This document shows, piece after piece, positions 5,758 to 8,135 of a DNA stretch of 8,135 nt; within the stretch, counting starts at the first letter, position 1, and every line of letters begins with the position of its first letter. The notes beneath the pieces were generated by a model. That model was given only the letters and a program-made list of their open reading frames with translations. It was not told the DNA's origin and did no database searches. Both the position numbers and the translations under genes were made by a program. The stretch is taken from positions 1-8,135 of the forward strand of contig CAKKRN010000150.1 of NCBI GenBank assembly GCA_919902745.1. Reading direction: 5' to 3'. Origin of the DNA: Syntrophaceae bacterium. Lineage in GTDB: Bacteria; Desulfobacterota; Syntrophia; Syntrophales; UBA5619.

Positions 5758-6555
5758 ATGGAGCCCACAAAAAATGTCGAGGTGTTGCATATCGACCGCG
5801 AGACGGTCGGATCCCGGACCGAGTCGACGGCCCGCGAGTTTCCGCTGACGATCATGCTCAACGGCGAGCAACTGGTCACGGTCCTCTGTTCCCCCGGCGA
5901 TCTGGAGGCGCTGGCCGTCGGCTTCCTCTATTCCGAGGGGATGATCCGGGCGAAAGAGGAGATCACGGGATTGTCGCTCGACGGGGAGCTGGGGATCGTC
6001 CGGATCCGCACGGCGGAAGACAAGACCCAGAACGGCAAGCTCTTCATGAAGCGCGTCCTGACCACCGGCTGCGGCCGGGGCATGGCCTTCTACAGTTTTG
6101 CCGACCTGGACCGTAAAAAGAAGGTTCTGTCGGATCTGCGGGTGACCCCGGCGGAGGTATTAGCGCTGAGCCGGCGCTTTCAGGGCGCCTCCGAACTCTA
6201 CCGGACCACGCACGGGGTCCACAGCGCGGCCCTCTGTGACAACCGGGAGATCCTGGTCTTCGCGGAGGATATCGGGAGGCACAATGCGGTCGACAAGGTT
6301 CTCGGCCGCTGTCTGCGGGAGGAGATTCAGGTCGCCGACCGGATCCTGATGACGAGCGGGCGGATCTCTTCGGAGATCCTCTTCAAGGCTGCGGGGAGCA
6401 ATGTTCCCGTGCTGATCTCCAAATCCGCCCCGACGGACATGGGCGTCGAGCTTGCACGGGAGTTGGGGATCACGCTGATCGGTTCGGTCCGCGGGGGCGG
6501 AATGAATGTCTATGCGGGCGTTGAACGGATCGACCTCGCAAAATGTAAGGCGTAA
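5758..6555 (+). CDS. fdhD: Formate dehydrogenase accessory sulfurtransferase FdhD
   Basis: FdhD carries persulfide sulfur from IscS to the molybdenum (or tungsten) bis-MGD cofactor before its insertion into formate dehydrogenase. The 265-residue protein has family landmarks FPLTIMLNGEQLVT, GDLEALAVGFLYSEG, TTHGVHSAALC, EDIGRHNAVDKVLG, TSGRISSEI and a Gly-rich C-terminal region (GSVRGGGMNVYAG). The active loop reads TTGCGRGMAFY, with Cys105 as the only cysteine; E. coli FdhD has two (CxxC). GGGGAGAGG precedes ATG 5758, and the gap from nadA is 9 nt. Its presence implies a formate dehydrogenase elsewhere in the genome. The 3' end runs into three near-identical 7-nt units. Confidence 0.93.
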   Translation: MEPTKNVEVLHIDRETVGSRTESTAREFPLTIMLNGEQLVTVLCSPGDLEALAVGFLYSEGMIRAKEEITGLSLDGELGIVRIRTAEDKTQNGKLFMKRVLTTGCGRGMAFYSFADLDRKKKVLSDLRVTPAEVLALSRRFQGASELYRTTHGVHSAALCDNREILVFAEDIGRHNAVDKVLGRCLREEIQVADRILMTSGRISSEILFKAAGSNVPVLISKSAPTDMGVELARELGITLIGSVRGGGMNVYAGVERIDLAKCKA

Positions 6556-6575
6556 GGCATGAGGCGATCACGCCT
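6547..6575 (+). repeat. Three imperfect 7-nt units and a small hairpin between fdhD and the MOSC gene
   Basis: AAGGCGT (6547-6553), AAGGCAT (6554-6560) and GAGGCGA (6561-6567) stand in tandem across the fdhD stop codon. The third unit overlaps the hairpin AGGCG-ATCA-CGCCT (6562-6575). It looks like local slippage duplication. A role in translation or message processing at this 36-nt junction is possible but unsupported. Confidence 0.4.
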
Positions 6576-6591
6576 GAAGAGGAGAAGGTGC

Positions 6592-7065
6592 ATGAGCGGA
6601 ACGGTCATTGCCGTCTGTCGGAGTGAAAAGACGGGAACGAAGAAAGAACCCTGCGGGGCGGGGGTTTTTATCGAGGACTACGGTCTGGAAGGGGATGCGC
6701 ATGCGGCGCGGGGCATCGCGAGGCAGGTGAGCCTGCTTGCGGAAGAGAGCATCGACAAGATGAGAGCCCTGGGTCTTGAGCTGAACCCGGGGGACTTTGC
6801 CGAAAACCTGACGGTTGGAGGCATGGTGTTGTTTCCGCTGCCTGTCGGGACGAGACTCCGGGTCGGGGGTGAAGTCGTTCTTGAAATCAGTCAGATAGGG
6901 AAGAGCTGTCACAGCGGTTGCGCCATCTTCCAGGCGGTGGGGAGCTGCATCATGCCGAAGGAGGGCGTCTTCGCCCGGGTGATCCGGGGCGGGACGATCG
7001 GAACGGGGAATGTTGTGGAGATCATGAAGGAAGGGGTAGAAGGGAATCATGGCAAACGGGAATAA
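6592..7065 (+). CDS. Stand-alone MOSC-domain protein
   Basis: MOSC domains occur at the C-terminus of molybdenum cofactor sulfurases and in small stand-alone proteins, where they are thought to bind cofactor or carry sulfur on a conserved cysteine. The 157-residue product is almost entirely this domain: VIAVCRSEKTGTKK at the start, then DYGLEGDAHA, RQVSLLAEESID, PGDFAENLTVGG, and IGKSCHSGCAIF with GSCIMPKEGVFARVIRGG. Cysteines 106, 110 and 119 lie in this last block. ATG 6592 was chosen because GAGGAGAAGG lies just upstream. An in-frame ATG at 6559 adds an Arg-rich 11-residue extension lying in the repeat region. Placement after fdhD suggests a role in molybdenum or tungsten cofactor handling, but the substrate is unknown. 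Its end overlaps cysE by 17 nt. Confidence 0.88.
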   Translation: MSGTVIAVCRSEKTGTKKEPCGAGVFIEDYGLEGDAHAARGIARQVSLLAEESIDKMRALGLELNPGDFAENLTVGGMVLFPLPVGTRLRVGGEVVLEISQIGKSCHSGCAIFQAVGSCIMPKEGVFARVIRGGTIGTGNVVEIMKEGVEGNHGKRE

Positions 7066-8005
7066 AAAGAGGGCCGCGGCAACCGAAAAGACAGCGGAGG
7101 AGGATTTCTCCGGGCTCGTGGAGTCGCTCTGCTCTCCGAAGAACGGCGCCGCCGCGGGGATGAGGAAGCGATGGCAGGAGCAGGCGCTGCCGTCCCGGCT
7201 GGTGATCGGCGAGATCGTCGAGGCGCTCCGCTCCATCCTTTTTCCGGGTTACTTCGGTTTTTCCGAACTCAAGGCGGAGAGCCTCCGGTTTCATGTCGGC
7301 TCGACGCTGGACCACCTCCGGCGCGATCTTCAGGAACAGATCAAACGCGGGCTCTGCTTCTCCTGCGAGGAGGGGCCGGAGTGCCTGCCCTTCTGCGACA
7401 AGAAGGCCCGCGAGTTGACCGGCGCGTTTCTCCAGAGGCTGCCGGGGGTGCAGAGACAGCTCGCGCTGGACGTCAGGGCCGCCTATGAGGGAGATCCGGC
7501 GGCCGCGAATCCGGACGAGGTGATCTTCTGTTATCCGGGGCTCGCGGCGATCACGAACTACCGTCTGGCCCATGAACTGCGTCTGCTTGGCGTGCCGATC
7601 ATCCCGAGGATGGTCACCGAGGCGGCGCACAGCGCGACGGGCATCGATATTCACCCCGGGGCGGTCATCGGGGAGAATTTTTTTATCGATCACGGAACTG
7701 GGATCGTTATCGGGGAGACCTGCATCATCGGCAACCGCGTCCGCATCTACCAGGGGGTCACCCTTGGGGCGAAGAGTTTTCAACTGGACGGGGATGGCAA
7801 CCCGGTTCGGGGGATCGACCGGCATCCGATCGTCGAGGACGATGTGACCATCTACTCCGGCGCGACGATCCTCGGCCGGGTGACGATCGGCCGCGGCTCG
7901 GTGATCGGCGGCAATGTCTGGCTCGTCCACAGCGTGCCGCCGGGGAGCCGGATCACCCAGGCCCAGAGCCGCGAGGATGAGTTCGAACGGGGAGCGGGGA
8001 TCTGA
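7049..8005 (+). CDS. cysE: Serine O-acetyltransferase, long form with Cys-rich N-terminal segment
   Basis: CysE acetylates L-serine with acetyl-CoA to give O-acetylserine, the acceptor for sulfide in cysteine synthesis. The 318-residue product is longer than the E. coli enzyme (273). A helical N-terminal part (about 1-165) contains Cys103, Cys106, Cys112 and Cys116 in the pattern CxxCx5Cx3C. The catalytic part follows: FCYPGLAAITNYRLAHEL, GIDIHPGAVIG with Asp200, FIDHGTGIVIGET with His215 (15 residues apart, as in E. coli Asp143/His158), then hexapeptide repeats of the left-handed beta-helix (YQGVTLGAKS, YSGATILGRVTIG, GSVIGGNVWL). AGAAGGG precedes ATG 7049, inside the MOSC gene. It supplies the pathway whose product, cysteine, feeds IscS. 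The Cys motif is unlike the short CysE of enterobacteria. Confidence 0.93.
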   Translation: MANGNKKRAAATEKTAEEDFSGLVESLCSPKNGAAAGMRKRWQEQALPSRLVIGEIVEALRSILFPGYFGFSELKAESLRFHVGSTLDHLRRDLQEQIKRGLCFSCEEGPECLPFCDKKARELTGAFLQRLPGVQRQLALDVRAAYEGDPAAANPDEVIFCYPGLAAITNYRLAHELRLLGVPIIPRMVTEAAHSATGIDIHPGAVIGENFFIDHGTGIVIGETCIIGNRVRIYQGVTLGAKSFQLDGDGNPVRGIDRHPIVEDDVTIYSGATILGRVTIGRGSVIGGNVWLVHSVPPGSRITQAQSREDEFERGAGI

Positions 8006-8024
8006 TTTCCCGCCGGCGCTCCCC
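7989..8024 (+). terminator. Inverted repeat across the cysE stop, possible operon terminator
   Basis: GGGGAGCG (7989-7996) pairs with CGCTCCCC (8017-8024), and inside it GGGA (7997-8000) pairs with TCCC (8008-8011). The stem includes the last cysE codons. No T-tract follows, so intrinsic termination would be weak. It may be a 3' stabilising stem or simply GC-rich coincidence. Confidence 0.35.
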
Positions 8025-8135
8025 CCGATCCCTTGTGCCCCTCATCATCCTCAACATGCGTGAGAACGCAAAGGTGCAGATTACCGGAAGGCAGAACACC
8101 ATCTTAATGAATGGCAACAATCATGTCTCGAAAAA
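8025..8135. other. Unassigned 3' end of the window
   Basis: No supported gene lies here. Base composition falls from GC-rich to mixed. One + strand frame is open from ATG 8056 to the window edge (MRENAKVQITGRQ...), and another ATG at 8111 reads MATIMSRK. Neither has a clear ribosome site and both are cut by the edge, so either could be the beginning of the next gene or nothing. Confidence 0.3.

Noticed and set aside
4729..5871. Minus-strand open frame of 380 codons opposite nadA and its flanks
   Set aside because: It shadows the full nadA coding sequence and the start of fdhD, shows no domain, and reflects third-position GC bias.
7022..7930. Minus-strand open frame of 302 codons opposite cysE
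   Set aside because: The + strand frame has the full catalytic and hexapeptide signature of serine acetyltransferase; the antisense frame is only its complement.
8056..8135. Start of a new gene at the right edge (ATG 8056 or 8111)
   Set aside because: No ribosome site, no recognisable protein start, and fewer than 30 codons before the window ends.

Overview
The window looks like chromosomal DNA from a GC-rich Gram-negative anaerobe, most likely a deltaproteobacterium in the broad sense (Desulfobacterota, perhaps Syntrophales-like). This rests on protein flavour (long serine acetyltransferase with a Cys-rich N-terminal part, NifS-type desulfurase, FdhD and a stand-alone MOSC protein) and on REP-like palindromes common in such genomes. 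It is an inference, not a proven placement. All recognisable genes are on the + strand.

Region 1 (1-584) is the most interesting part. A consensus sigma-70 promoter (120-147) with a possible operator drives what is left of an Rrf2/IscR-family regulator gene (195-366). The N-terminal DNA-binding part and the extreme C-terminus are both readable but lie in different frames, and roughly 90 codons between them are gone. Next comes a 14-codon ORF beginning Met-Cys-Met-Cys (383-427). Its 3' half forms one arm of a large hairpin (405-461) that is mutually exclusive with a good intrinsic terminator (456-488). This is the layout expected of a ribosome-dependent transcription attenuator for sulfur amino acids, and it sits directly in front of metX.

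Region 2 (585-2376) is metX-metW, the homoserine O-acetyltransferase pair of methionine synthesis, with overlapping reading frames.

Region 3 (2377-2610) is a gene-free spacer made mostly of palindromes: a perfect 11-bp hairpin after metW, a composite REP-like element bounded by TGTAGGGTG/CACCCTACA, and a small CCTGC/GCAGG hairpin.

Region 4 (2611-8005) is a tightly packed run of six genes: iscS, mnmA, nadA, fdhD, a MOSC-domain gene and cysE. Most junctions are overlaps or gaps below 10 nt; the widest, fdhD to MOSC, is 36 nt. The logic is sulfur mobilisation. CysE makes the cysteine precursor O-acetylserine, IscS releases persulfide sulfur from cysteine, and MnmA (tRNA 2-thiouridine), NadA ([4Fe-4S] enzyme) and FdhD (sulfuration of formate dehydrogenase molybdenum/tungsten cofactor) are known or plausible users. 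The MOSC protein is probably linked to sulfur or molybdenum cofactor handling. The last 130 bases hold no gene I can support.
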